Assembly: GCA_902592935.1 (NCBI GenBank)
Contig: CACJGD010000005.1
Coordinates: forward strand, 1-49,303
Direction of reading: 5' to 3'
Length of the DNA: 49,303 bases
Source of the DNA: an uncultured Pelagibacteraceae bacterium
Lineage (GTDB): Bacteria; Pseudomonadota; Alphaproteobacteria; Pelagibacterales; Pelagibacteraceae
Positions 7,272-17,800 of this stretch are shown piece by piece. A model generated the notes under the pieces. The model saw nothing but the letters and a program-made list of their open reading frames with translations, did not search any database and was not told where the DNA came from. Within the stretch, counting starts at the first letter, position 1, and the number at the start of each line of letters is the position of its first letter. Position numbers and translations under genes: made by a program.

Positions 7272-10200
7272 ATGAGTGAAAAAATACTTGTACCTGACAT
7301 CGGTGATTTTGAAAATGTTGAAGTTATAGAGGTTCTTGTTAAACCTGGAGATCAAATAAAAGAAAATGATCCAATAGTCACAATTGAAAGTGATAAATCT
7401 AGTGTTGAAATTCCTTCAACATTATCTGGAAAAATAGATAATGTAGAAGTTAAGATTGGTGATAAAGTCTCTAAAGGAGATTTGTTACTTAGTCTTATAT
7501 CTTCATCAAAAACATCATCAGAAAGCGGTGTTCCAAAAGATACTGAAAATATTATAAAACAAGCTGAAGATTCAATAGCTGAAAAAAAAGAAGAAAAAGA
7601 AATTATTTCTGAAACAGTAATAGAAAAAAAACAATCTAATATTCAAGTAGTTAATGGTTCAGATATTGACCCGCTTGAAACTCAAGATTGGTTAGAATCT
7701 TTGTCTGCAGTAATTTCCAAAGATGGAAATCAAAGAGCTCATTTTTTAATTAAAGAATTAATTAATAAAGCTTATCGTGAAGGAGCGAATATTCCTTATA
7801 CTCAAAATACACCATATATAAATACAATACCCCCTGAGGCTGAAGTAAAGTCGAGCGGTGATCAAAATATTGAAAGAAGAATTAGATCTTTAATTAGATG
7901 GAATGCTGCAGCAATGGTAGTTCGAGCAAATAAAAAATATCCTGAGCTTGGAGGACACATTGGTACATTTGCATCTGCTGCAACATTATACGATGTAGGT
8001 ATGAACCATTTTTGGAGAGCAAAAAATAATAAATTTGGTGGAGATTTAATTTATTTTCAAGGACATAGCGCTCCGGGAATGTATGCAAGGGCATACTTAG
8101 AAGGTCGATTAAATGAAAAACAATTAGATAGTTTTAGACAAGAGGTAAAACCTGGAGGTTTATCGTCATATCCACACCCTTGGTTAATGCCAAAATTTTG
8201 GCAGTTCCCTACAGTTTCAATGGGTTTAGGACCTATGCTTGCCATATATCAAGCAAGATACATGAAATATTTAATCAACAGAGGTTTGATTAAAGATGAA
8301 GGAAGAAAGGTTTGGGCTTTTTTAGGTGATGGAGAGATGGATGAACCTGAGTCAATGGGAGCTATTGGATTAGCTGCAAGAGAAAATTTAGATAATTTAA
8401 TATTTGTAATTAATTGTAATCTTCAAAGATTAGATGGTCCAGTTAGAGGTAATGGAAAAATTATTCAAGAGCTCGAAGGAAGTTTCAGAGGATCCGGTTG
8501 GAATGTAATTAAAGTTATTTGGGGATCATATTGGGATTCATTGATTGCAAATGATAAAACTGGTTATTTAGTTAAAGCCATGAATGAGACAGTCGATGGT
8601 GAGTATCAGGCAATGAAAGCTAGAGATGGTGCATACGTGAGGGAAAAATTTTTTGGTAAATACCCTGAAACACTAGAATTAGTATCAAGCATGTCAGATA
8701 CAGATATTTGGAGACTTAATAGAGGAGGTCATGACCCTCACAAAGTTTTTGCAGCATATGATAAAGCAACCAAACACCAAGGAAGCCCAACAGTAATTAT
8801 TGCAAAAACGATTAAAGGTTATGGAATGGGAAAATCAGGAGAAAGTGTAAATACTACCCATCAAACCAAAAAATTAGATGTAGATGATTTGATGTATTAC
8901 AGAGATCGATTTGATGTTCCCTTAACAAATGACCAGGTGAGAAATATTGAATACTTTAGGCCTGATGATAAATCACCAGAAATAAAATATATAAAAGAAA
9001 GAAGAACAAAATTAGGTGGATATTTACCTGAACGTTCAACTTTTGCAAAACCAATTAAAGCGCCTTCAAAAGATATTTTCGATTTCATGAAATTGTCAAC
9101 TGGTGAAAAAGAAATGTCTACTACTATGGCCTTAGTAAGGATGTTGACAAATTTATTAAGGGACAAAAATATATCTCCTAGATTGGTTCCTATTATTCCT
9201 GATGAAGCAAGAACATTTGGCATGGAAGGATTTTTTCAAAAAATAGGAATTTATGCTCACGAAGGGCAAAAGTATGAACCTGAGGATGCTAATCAATTAA
9301 GTTCTTATAGAGAAGATAAAAGTGGTCAAGTTTTAGAGGAGGGTATAAATGAAGCTGGTGCTATGTCTTCATGGATTGCTGCTGCCACTGCATATACTAA
9401 TCATGATATTGAAATGATCCCTATTTATATTTTTTATTCAATGTTTGGATTTCAAAGAGTAGGAGATTTAGCTTGGGCAGCTGGAGATAGTCAAGCTAGA
9501 GGATTTTTGGTGGGTGCAACAGCTGGAAGAACAACATTAGCTGGAGAAGGCTTACAACACCAGGATGGACATAGTCATTTGATTGCATCAACTATTCCAA
9601 ATTGTGTTACTTACGATCCTACATTTCACTATGAATTAGCTGTTATTTTTCGAGAAGGTTTAAGAAGAATGCATGAGAAAAATGAGAATGTTTTTTATTA
9701 CATAACAACAATGAATGAAAATTATTCACACCCAGAAATGCCTAAAGATAAAAATTGTGAAGAAGGTATTTTAAAGGGCATGTATAAAATAAAAGAATTT
9801 AACAAATATAAAAAAACTAAAATTCAACTTTTAGGATCAGGTACAATCTTAAGAGAAATGATGTCAGCTGCAGAGATTTTGCAAAATGAATATCAAATTG
9901 ATAGTGAGGTATGGAGTGTAACAAGTTTTAATGAATTAAGAAAAGATGGAATGGAGGTAGAAAGGTATAATCTTTTGAACCCCGACAAAGAACCTAAAAA
10001 ATCTTACGTTGAGCAATGTTTAGGCAAAACTGAGGGCCCAATAATGGCTGCATCTGATTATATGAGAATGAATTCAGATCAAATTAGACCTTATACTAAT
10101 AAAAGCTTTTATTCATTAGGAGCAGATGGTTTTGGAAGAAGTGATACAAGGAAAAATTTAAGAAAATTTTTTGAAGTAGATAAAGAACATTTGGTCGCTT

Positions 10201-10310
10201 ACGGTTTAAGTGTATTGGCAAGAGAACAACTTATAGCCTCCAAACATGCAAAAAATGCAATGAAGAAGTATAATATTGATTCTAATAAACCAATGCCAAC
10301 AAAATTATAA
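7272..10310 (+). CDS. aceE: Pyruvate dehydrogenase E1 (homodimeric AceE type) with N-terminal lipoyl domain
   Basis: Decarboxylates pyruvate with thiamine diphosphate and transfers the acetyl unit to lipoate. 1012 residues against about 890 for AceE of E. coli; the extra length is a fused lipoyl domain. Residues 1-78 form a complete biotinyl/lipoyl fold with the lipoylation lysine K42 in TIESDKSSVEIP. A Lys/Glu-rich linker (about 80-130) follows, then E1 proper. The thiamine diphosphate motif starts at GDG 352-354 (FLGDGEMDEPES) and ends at INCNLQRLDGP. KTIKGYGMG and HQTKKLDVDDL are further AceE marks. The lipoyl domain is very like that of the next gene. The stop overlaps the aceF start by one base (TAATG). 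The catalytic assignment is secure; what the extra lipoyl domain does is not known to me. Confidence 0.96.
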   Translation: MSEKILVPDIGDFENVEVIEVLVKPGDQIKENDPIVTIESDKSSVEIPSTLSGKIDNVEVKIGDKVSKGDLLLSLISSSKTSSESGVPKDTENIIKQAEDSIAEKKEEKEIISETVIEKKQSNIQVVNGSDIDPLETQDWLESLSAVISKDGNQRAHFLIKELINKAYREGANIPYTQNTPYINTIPPEAEVKSSGDQNIERRIRSLIRWNAAAMVVRANKKYPELGGHIGTFASAATLYDVGMNHFWRAKNNKFGGDLIYFQGHSAPGMYARAYLEGRLNEKQLDSFRQEVKPGGLSSYPHPWLMPKFWQFPTVSMGLGPMLAIYQARYMKYLINRGLIKDEGRKVWAFLGDGEMDEPESMGAIGLAARENLDNLIFVINCNLQRLDGPVRGNGKIIQELEGSFRGSGWNVIKVIWGSYWDSLIANDKTGYLVKAMNETVDGEYQAMKARDGAYVREKFFGKYPETLELVSSMSDTDIWRLNRGGHDPHKVFAAYDKATKHQGSPTVIIAKTIKGYGMGKSGESVNTTHQTKKLDVDDLMYYRDRFDVPLTNDQVRNIEYFRPDDKSPEIKYIKERRTKLGGYLPERSTFAKPIKAPSKDIFDFMKLSTGEKEMSTTMALVRMLTNLLRDKNISPRLVPIIPDEARTFGMEGFFQKIGIYAHEGQKYEPEDANQLSSYREDKSGQVLEEGINEAGAMSSWIAAATAYTNHDIEMIPIYIFYSMFGFQRVGDLAWAAGDSQARGFLVGATAGRTTLAGEGLQHQDGHSHLIASTIPNCVTYDPTFHYELAVIFREGLRRMHEKNENVFYYITTMNENYSHPEMPKDKNCEEGILKGMYKIKEFNKYKKTKIQLLGSGTILREMMSAAEILQNEYQIDSEVWSVTSFNELRKDGMEVERYNLLNPDKEPKKSYVEQCLGKTEGPIMAASDYMRMNSDQIRPYTNKSFYSLGADGFGRSDTRKNLRKFFEVDKEHLVAYGLSVLAREQLIASKHAKNAMKKYNIDSNKPMPTKL

Positions 10311-11572
10311 TGTCAGAAACCAAGATTAAAGTACCCAATATTGGAGATTTTAGAGATGTTGAGGTTATTGAGGTATTAGTTTCTGAAGGTCAATCAATTA
10401 AAAAAAATGATCCTTTAATTACAATTGAAAGTGATAAATCTAGCGTAGAAATACCATCAAATTTAGAGGGTAAAATTAAAAATTTAAAAACAAAAGTAGG
10501 AGACAAAGTTTCCGAGGGTGACTTGATTTTAATTGTAGAAAGTACTTCAGAAGTTAAAAAGGAAGAGGTTAAAGAAAAATCAGAAATTGAAAAAGAGTCT
10601 AAAAAAATTGAAGTAACAAAACCTGAAATCCAAGAAAAAACTTCTTATAAAAATAAAATTTTAAATATTGCATCTGCAAGCCCAAAAGTCAGAAAATTTG
10701 CTAGAGAACTTGGTGTGAATATTAATCAAGTAGCTGGAAGTCAGAGAGATGGCAGAGTTGTTGAAGATGACATTAAAAAATTTGTCTCCTTTAATTCAAA
10801 AAACGATGTTGTGGCAAAAGATAATAAACCAGATAAAATTAAAAACGAATTTGAACATTCTGATTTTGGTGAAATAGAAATTAAAGATATACCAAGAGTT
10901 AAAAAATTATCATCAAAATATCTTACTAATTCATGGACAACAATTCCTCATGTTACAAATCATGATGAAGCCGATATAACAGAGATGGAAAGTTTTAGAA
11001 GTTCTTTAACAGATATGTATACTGGAGAAAAAATTAAAATTACACCTCTAGCATTTATAATAAAAGCTTTAGTTGCATCTCTTAAGAAATTTCCTAGTTT
11101 TAATTCCTCTATTGACGCAATTGAAACTGGAAAAATGACCTTAAAAAAGTATTACCATATTGGGATAGCGGTTGATACACCAAATGGATTGATGGTTCCA
11201 AAAATAAGGAATGCAAATAACAAAAAAATTTCTCTGATAAGCAAAGAATTAAAAGAAGTAAGTGAACTTTGTAGAAATTTAAAAATTGATAAAAAAGAAT
11301 TATTTGGTGGCTCAATGACGATTACGAGTTTAGGTGGTATAGGAGGCTCATTTTTTACTCCTATAATTAATTATCCTGAAGTGGCTATATTGGGAGTAGG
11401 TAGATCTAAAAAAAAACAAATTTTTATTAATGGGAAGTTTCAAACCAGAACTATGCTACCAATTTCCCTATCTTATGATCATAGAATTATTGACGGAGCT
11501 GAAGCGGCTAGGTTTAACAATGATTTAAAAGAAAATTTAGGAAAAAATTTTGCTTACAAACTAGCTGTTTAA
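10310..11572 (+). CDS. aceF: Dihydrolipoamide acetyltransferase, E2 of pyruvate dehydrogenase
   Basis: Core of the pyruvate dehydrogenase complex, 420 residues. Domains in order: one lipoyl domain (1-78, lysine K43 in ESDKSS); a charged linker; the peripheral-subunit-binding domain (about 120-158, ASPKVRKFARELGVN with GRVVEDDI); and the catalytic acetyltransferase domain (about 185-420) ending with the CAT-like active site DHRIIDG at 390-396 (H391 and D395). One lipoyl domain here plus one on E1 gives two per E1/E2 pair. No E3 (lipoamide dehydrogenase) gene follows; the next gene is a transporter, so E3 must be encoded elsewhere and may be shared with the 2-oxoglutarate dehydrogenase. Translation is probably coupled to aceE through the TAATG junction. 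Confidence 0.95.
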   Translation: MSETKIKVPNIGDFRDVEVIEVLVSEGQSIKKNDPLITIESDKSSVEIPSNLEGKIKNLKTKVGDKVSEGDLILIVESTSEVKKEEVKEKSEIEKESKKIEVTKPEIQEKTSYKNKILNIASASPKVRKFARELGVNINQVAGSQRDGRVVEDDIKKFVSFNSKNDVVAKDNKPDKIKNEFEHSDFGEIEIKDIPRVKKLSSKYLTNSWTTIPHVTNHDEADITEMESFRSSLTDMYTGEKIKITPLAFIIKALVASLKKFPSFNSSIDAIETGKMTLKKYYHIGIAVDTPNGLMVPKIRNANNKKISLISKELKEVSELCRNLKIDKKELFGGSMTITSLGGIGGSFFTPIINYPEVAILGVGRSKKKQIFINGKFQTRTMLPISLSYDHRIIDGAEAARFNNDLKENLGKNFAYKLAV

Positions 11573-11578
11573 ATAAAA

Positions 11579-12484
11579 ATGTCTAAATCTATCTCTTTGC
11601 TCAGTGCTTTATTGTGTACTTTTATTTGGGGAACAACTTTTATTGCTCAAGATACAGGCATGGACAATATTGGTCCTTTTACATTTAATGCTGTGAGGTT
11701 TTTTGTTGGTTTTTTGGCCATAACTCCACTTATGATTTTATTTGAATTAAAAAATTTTAAATCAGAATTTAAATTAGATAAAAATACTTTCATAATTTAT
11801 TCATTTTTAATAGGAGTTTCTTTATTTTTAGGTTCTGCGCTTCAACAAGTCGCTTTGCTTTATACAGATGTTGCAAATGCTGCTTTTTTTACAATTTTTT
11901 ATGTGCCCATGGTACCGATTATCATTTTTTGGTTTAGTAAAAAATCAATGCATTGGAGTGTATGGCCTTCTGTAGTTCTATGTTTAATTGGAGGATATTT
12001 ATTAACAAATTTTCATGATGCAACAGTAAGATTAGGAGATACTTTGGTAGTTCTTGGAGCTTTATTTTGGAGTACTCATATAATTTTCACTGGAATCATT
12101 ATAACTAAATACAATCTTCCACTTACTTTAGGAGCAGTGCAGACTTTAATTGTAGCTATTTTATCATTTATAATTGGGATTATTTATGAAGAGTTTATTT
12201 TAAATAATATATTAATGGAAATTTATTCAATTTTATATGCAGGAATATTATCTGGTGGATTTGCATTTGTATTACAAATTTATGCTCAGCGAAATATAAC
12301 ACCAGCGCCTGCAGCTATAATTTTTTCTCTTGAAGGTGTATTTGCGACTATAGCTGCTTGGTTTATTTTAAATCAAATTCTAGATATAAATAATTTACTT
12401 GGATGTTTTTTTATTTTATGTGGCGTTCTCTTATCTCAATTACTACCTTTAATAAAAAAAAATACACCTAATAAATTAAACTAA
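11579..12484 (+). CDS. EamA/DMT-superfamily transporter
   Basis: Inner-membrane protein of 301 residues with about ten predicted transmembrane segments, arranged as two EamA repeats. The first repeat starts with LLCTFIWGTTFIAQDTGMD (the conserved WG(S/T)xF region) and the second near ALFWSTHIIFTG, with a final SLEGVFATIAAWFIL, a common DMT feature (E followed by small residues). Relatives export amino acids or other metabolites; the substrate here cannot be read. It starts 6 bases after aceF with no clear ribosome-binding site, so it may be the distal gene of the PDH transcript. Its 3' end overlaps convergent uppP by 17 bases. Confidence 0.88.
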   Translation: MSKSISLLSALLCTFIWGTTFIAQDTGMDNIGPFTFNAVRFFVGFLAITPLMILFELKNFKSEFKLDKNTFIIYSFLIGVSLFLGSALQQVALLYTDVANAAFFTIFYVPMVPIIIFWFSKKSMHWSVWPSVVLCLIGGYLLTNFHDATVRLGDTLVVLGALFWSTHIIFTGIIITKYNLPLTLGAVQTLIVAILSFIIGIIYEEFILNNILMEIYSILYAGILSGGFAFVLQIYAQRNITPAPAAIIFSLEGVFATIAAWFILNQILDINNLLGCFFILCGVLLSQLLPLIKKNTPNKLN

Positions 12485-13232
12485 ACAAAATTAAGGCAAT
12501 TATAATTCTATAAATTACAAAGGCATTCATTGAAAATTTATTTATATAAATTAAAAAGAATTTAACTGTTAAGAAAGAAAAAATAAAAGAAGATATAATT
12601 GCGATAATAATTAAGTAATTAAACTGAATTGATTGTTCAAAAACATCTTTTAAGCTTAAGACACTAGCTCCAGCCAATGCTGGGATTGAAAGTAAAAAAG
12701 ATATCTTACTTGAATCTACTCTATTAAATTTTAAAATTCTCGCAGCTGTTATAGTAATTCCTGCCCTACTTACCCCAGGTACAAGAGAGAAAATTTGGAA
12801 AATACCTATAAATACAATTGACTTAAAGTTTAAATTCGAAGAAATTTTTTTATCAAATCGATTTTTGTCTGAGATGTATAAAATAATTGCAAATATAAAT
12901 GTAGTCCATGCTATAATTTTTATGTTTCTTAACTGATAAATTAAACCTGTATTATAAAGTATATAGCCAACAATTATTAAAGGAATAGATCCAAGTATAA
13001 TTAAACTTAAAAGTCTTTTATTTTTTCTAGCATCAAATAGTTCTTCTCTAAAAAAATAAATTATTGCCATTAGAGATCCTAAATGAAGACTTATATCAAT
13101 TAAAAGAGAACTGGATTTAAATTTATATAATGTAGAAACCAAAATTAAATGAGCAGAGGAGCTTATAGGCAGAAATTCAGATATTCCTTGAATTGCGGAG
13201 AGAATTAAAACTTCTATAATATTTTGAAACAT
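12468..13232 (-). CDS. uppP: Undecaprenyl-diphosphatase (UppP/BacA family)
   Basis: Integral membrane phosphatase that converts undecaprenyl diphosphate to the monophosphate, recycling the lipid carrier for peptidoglycan and other polymers. 254 residues, close to the ~265 typical of the family. Both family motifs are present: QGISEFLPISSSAH at 15-28 (with E19 and the serine cluster) and the PGVSRAG motif at 152-158 (R156). About eight hydrophobic segments can be counted. Family members also confer low-level bacitracin resistance when overproduced. Its gene is head-to-head with gltD across a 183-base region and tail-to-tail (overlapping) with the EamA gene. Confidence 0.94.
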   Translation of the reverse strand: MFQNIIEVLILSAIQGISEFLPISSSAHLILVSTLYKFKSSSLLIDISLHLGSLMAIIYFFREELFDARKNKRLLSLIILGSIPLIIVGYILYNTGLIYQLRNIKIIAWTTFIFAIILYISDKNRFDKKISSNLNFKSIVFIGIFQIFSLVPGVSRAGITITAARILKFNRVDSSKISFLLSIPALAGASVLSLKDVFEQSIQFNYLIIIAIISSFIFSFLTVKFFLIYINKFSMNAFVIYRIIIALILFSLIY

Positions 13233-13341
13233 TATTTCTTCGTAACTTATAAAGTATTTATTTAAAACAATTCGATTTAAGCATAATAGCTATGCAATAA
13301 TTAAAAACTTGTTTATTGGTGGTAATAATTTAAAAATTAAT

Positions 13342-13356
13342 GTCAATATATATGAC
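13342..13356. promoter_or_regulatory. GTCA-N7-TGAC inverted repeat upstream of gltD (candidate operator)
   Basis: GTCAATATATATGAC lies 60-74 bases before the gltD start, in the 183-base uppP/gltD divergent region, which is the longest gene-free stretch in the window. Arms are four bases around an AT core. AT-rich -10-like hexamers follow (TATATT at 13388-13393). I see no sigma-54 (GG-N10-GC) element. Regulatory role is speculative. Confidence 0.22.
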
Positions 13357-13415
13357 CTATTTTATGCTTTATATACATAAATCAAGGTATATTTTGCCAA
13401 AACTTAAATAATATT

Positions 13416-14855
13416 ATGCCAGATAAAATGCTCAAATTTGTTAAAATAGGTCAACAAACTCCACCTAAAAGGGAAGTTGATACGAGAAAGAAAGATTTTA
13501 ACGAAATTTATGACGAGTATATCAATGAAAAAGCCAAAGAACAGTCAAGTAGGTGTTCGCAATGTGGAGTACCTTTTTGCCAAGTTCATTGTCCTTTAAG
13601 TAACAACATTCCAGATTGGCTTAAACTGACAGCTGAGGGAAGATTAAAAGAGGCGTATGAATTATCCCAAAGTACAAACAATATGCCTGAAGTGTGTGGC
13701 CGAATTTGCCCCCAAGATAGATTATGCGAGGGGAATTGTGTAATTGAACAGTCTGGTCATGGAACAGTAACTATTGGATCAGTAGAAAAATATATTACAG
13801 ATAATGCTTGGGCTCAGGGCTGGGTAAAACCAATTAAGGTAACGAGTGAAAAAAATCAAAGCGTAGGAATTATAGGAGCAGGTCCTGCTGGATTAGCTGC
13901 TGCAGAGCAATTAAGAAAAAATGGGTATAAAATTACTGTCTACGATAGATATGATAGAGCAGGAGGATTATTAATTTATGGAATTCCAAATTTTAAATTA
14001 GAAAAAGAAGTTGTAGAGCGAAGAACAAAACTCTTAAAGGATGGAGGAATTGAATTTGTTCAAAATTTTGAAGTTGGTAAGGACGCAAGCCTAGATCAAT
14101 TAAGAAAAAAACACGATGCAATTTTAATTGCAACAGGAGTTTATAAAGCAAGAGAAATAAACTTACCTGGAAATGATCTTGATAATATTTTTCCTGCAAT
14201 GGATTTTTTAACAGCATCTAATAAGAAAGGTCTAGGAGATGATGTTGAGTTGTTTGACAAAGGAATTTTAAATGCAGAAGGTAAAGATATTGTTGTAATC
14301 GGCGGAGGTGATACAGCAATGGATTGTGTAAGAACTTCTATAAGACAGAAGGCAAAATCTGTTAAATGTTTGTATAGAAGAGATAAAGAAAATATGCCAG
14401 GATCTGCTAGAGAAGTTGCAAATGCAGAAGAAGAAGGTGTTGAGTTTGTTTGGTTATCAAGTCCTAAAGAATTTAAAGGTACAAATAAAGTAGAAAAAAT
14501 AATTGTAGATCAAATTAAATTAGGTGATCCAGACGAGACAGGAAGAAGAAAGCCACAAGTACAAGAAGGCTCAAGTTACGAAACAAAAGCAGATATGGTT
14601 ATCAAAGCACTAGGTTTTGATCCTGAGGATTTACCAAATTTATTTGATAGTATTGAATTGCAAGTAACAAAGTGGGGAACTATTAAAACAGATTTTGATA
14701 CTATGGAAACAAATATAAAAGGGGTGTTTGCTGCCGGTGATATAGTTAGAGGAGCTTCATTAGTTGTTTGGGCAATAAAGGATGGAAGAGATGCAGCAGC
14801 TTCAATTAAAACTTATCTAGAGAGTAAATCTAAAGTCGAAAAAAGAGTGGCTTAA
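13416..14855 (+). CDS. gltD: Glutamate synthase (NADPH) small subunit
   Basis: Electron-input subunit of GOGAT: oxidises NADPH on FAD and passes electrons through 4Fe-4S clusters to the large subunit. 479 residues, normal size. Two cysteine groups for 4Fe-4S clusters lie at C47/C50/C55/C59 and C94/C98/C104/C108. The FAD Rossmann motif GAGPAG is at 154-159 and the NADPH-binding IGGGDTAMD is near 296-303. A conserved C-terminal GVFAAGDIVRGASLVVWA binds FAD. The gene order is gltD then gltB, the reverse of E. coli gltBD, with a one-base TAATG overlap that implies tight translational coupling and equimolar synthesis. Confidence 0.96.
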   Translation: MPDKMLKFVKIGQQTPPKREVDTRKKDFNEIYDEYINEKAKEQSSRCSQCGVPFCQVHCPLSNNIPDWLKLTAEGRLKEAYELSQSTNNMPEVCGRICPQDRLCEGNCVIEQSGHGTVTIGSVEKYITDNAWAQGWVKPIKVTSEKNQSVGIIGAGPAGLAAAEQLRKNGYKITVYDRYDRAGGLLIYGIPNFKLEKEVVERRTKLLKDGGIEFVQNFEVGKDASLDQLRKKHDAILIATGVYKAREINLPGNDLDNIFPAMDFLTASNKKGLGDDVELFDKGILNAEGKDIVVIGGGDTAMDCVRTSIRQKAKSVKCLYRRDKENMPGSAREVANAEEEGVEFVWLSSPKEFKGTNKVEKIIVDQIKLGDPDETGRRKPQVQEGSSYETKADMVIKALGFDPEDLPNLFDSIELQVTKWGTIKTDFDTMETNIKGVFAAGDIVRGASLVVWAIKDGRDAAASIKTYLESKSKVEKRVA

Positions 14856-17800
14856 TGGAAAATTATAAAAAGAACCTTGAACTTTTAAAAGAAAATAATG
14901 TTTATTCAGAAGACATGGAGCATGATGCTTGTGGTGTTGGTATAATTGCATCAACTGAAGGGAAAAAATCTCGTAAAGTTGTAGAGTACGGTATTGAAGC
15001 GTTAAAAGCTGTTTGGCATAGAGGCGCTGTAGATGCCGATGGGAAAACTGGTGATGGAGCTGGAATTCATGTTGAAATACCAAAAGACTTCTTCATTGAA
15101 AAGATAGAAGTGACAGGACACACACATGACAATTCTGAAATATGTGTGGGCATGATATTTCTGCCTCGGAATGATTATGCAGCTCAAGAAAGTTGCAAAA
15201 CTATTATTGAAAGTGAATTAACAAAAAATGATTTTAGTATTTACGGTTGGAGACAAGTTCCGGTTAATCCAAAAGTTTTAGGAGAAAAGGCATTCCAAAC
15301 AATGCCTGAAATTATCCAAGTATTGTTTAAACCTTATAATCCAGAATTAACAAATAAAGATTTAGAAAGAAAAATTTACGAAACTAGAAGAAAGATAGAA
15401 AATGAAGCTTTTAAAAAATCTTTAAATAATTTTTATATTTGTTCATTGAGCTCTAAGTCTATAATTTACAAGGGAATGTTTTTAGCTGAAGCTATCTCAG
15501 ATTTTTACCTTGATCTAAAAGATGAGAGATTTGTTTCAAGGTTTGCTATTTTTCATCAAAGATTTTCAACAAACACAGCACCTAGCTGGAATTTAGCTCA
15601 ACCGTTTAGAGCTATAGCACATAATGGAGAAATTAATACTTACAGAGGAAATAAAAATTGGATGAAAGTTCATGAACAAGAGATGAACAGTCCCCTTTTT
15701 GACGATGTTGAAAACTTAAAACCTGTTATACAACAGGGAGCATCAGACTCTGCTGCATTAGACAATGTTTTTGAATTATTAAATATATCTGGTCAGCCTG
15801 CTCCTTTGGCTAAGCTTATGTTAGTTCCAGATGCATGGTCTAAAAAAAATAAAACTCTACCAAAAGATCACCAACAATTATTTAATTTTTTAAACAGCAC
15901 AATGGAGCCATGGGATGGACCGGCAGCTATTGCTGGAACTGACAATGAGTGGGTTATAGCTGCAAATGATAGAAATGGATTAAGACCTTTAAGATACGCA
16001 ATTACAAAAGACAAACTATTATTTGCAGGTTCTGAAACAGGTATGATTGAATTAAATGAAAAAAGAATTTTATCTAAAGGAAGATTGGGTCCTGGCGAAA
16101 TAATTGGTGTCAGAATAGAAAAAGGAAAAGTATTTTCCAACAAGCAAATTAAAGATTATTTAGCTAAAGAATATAAACACTTTAATTCACAAATTATCGA
16201 CCTAGATGATGAGTTAACTATTTCAGATGAAAAAAATTCTTTTTCGGGAGATGATTTAAGAAGAAGGCAATATACTTTTGGAATAAGTTTAGAAGACCTT
16301 GAGCTTATACTGCATCCTATGGCAGAAGATGCTAAAGAAGCAACTGGATCTATGGGCGACGATACACCATTGGCTGTTTTGTCAGATAGGTATAGACCGC
16401 TATATCATTTTTTTAGACAGAATTTTAGCCAAGTCACAAACCCACCAATAGACTCTTTAAGAGAGAACAAGGTTATGAGTTTGAAAACAAGATTTGGAAA
16501 TCTTGGAAATATTTTAAATTTTGATAATTTAACAAAGCAAAATATTTATGTTTTAAATAGTCCAATATTATCAAATTCCCAGTTTGAAAAATTTATAAAT
16601 TTTTTTGGTAATAATTCATCTATAATTGATTGTACTTTTTCTGATGAAGAAACTTTATTTGATTCAATTAAAAAAATTCAAAAAGAAGCTGAAATTGCAG
16701 TAAGACAGGGAATTACTCAATTGATTTTAAGTGACAAAGAGCTTTCTAATTCAAAACTTCCAATACCAATGCTTTTAGCGGTTGGATCAATTAATTCATT
16801 CCTTATTGAAAAAAAACTAAGAGGATATGTATCAATAAATGTTCAATCTGGAGAGGCTTTAGATACACACTCTTTCGCAACCTTAATAGGAGTTGGAGCA
16901 ACTACTGTAAATCCATATTTAGCATTTGATAGCTTATTTCAGCGTCATGAAAAGAAATTATTTGGTAAATTTAGCTTTGATGAATGTGTGGAGAGATACA
17001 TAAAATCAGTAAATGCAGGTCTATTAAAAATTATGTCTAAGATGGGTATTTCAGTTCTAAGTTCTTATAGAGGTGGATGTAACTTTGAAACCGTAGGTTT
17101 AAGCAGAACAATTGTTGCAGATTATTTTCCTGGAGTTGTCTCTAAAATTTCAGGTATTGGACTTACGGGTATAGAGAAAAAAATTCGAGAGATACATAAA
17201 GAGGCATTTGAAAGTTCCGAAACTATTTTGCCGATAGGTGGTATATACAGATATCGTAAAAATGGTGAAACACATCAATATCAGGGAAAATTAATTCATT
17301 TACTTCAAAGCGCTGTTGGATCTAATTCCTATGATGCTTATAAAAGATATGCAGATGGTATTTATAGTTTACCACCAATAAATCTTAGAGATTTAATTGA
17401 TTTTAGAGAAAAAAAATTAAATGGTCCAATAGATATTTCTGAGGTTGAGCCAAAAGAAAATATTTTAAAAAGATTTGGAAGCGGGAGTATGTCTCACGGA
17501 GCTTTGTCGAAAGAGGCACATGAAACTTTGGCAACTGGTATGAATCGGATCAAAGGCGCTTCATGTAGTGGAGAGGGTGGTGAAGACGCAAGTAGATTTA
17601 AAGTTTTAGATAATGGTGATAGCGCAAACTCAAGAGTTAAACAAATAGCTTCTGCGAGATTCGGGGTTACAGTTAATTATCTTAATAATTGTAATGAGAT
17701 AGAAATTAAAATTGCACAGGGTGCTAAGCCCGGTGAGGGGGGGCAATTACCAGGATTTAAAGTAACAGAAGAGATTGCTAAACTTAGACATTCGACGCCT

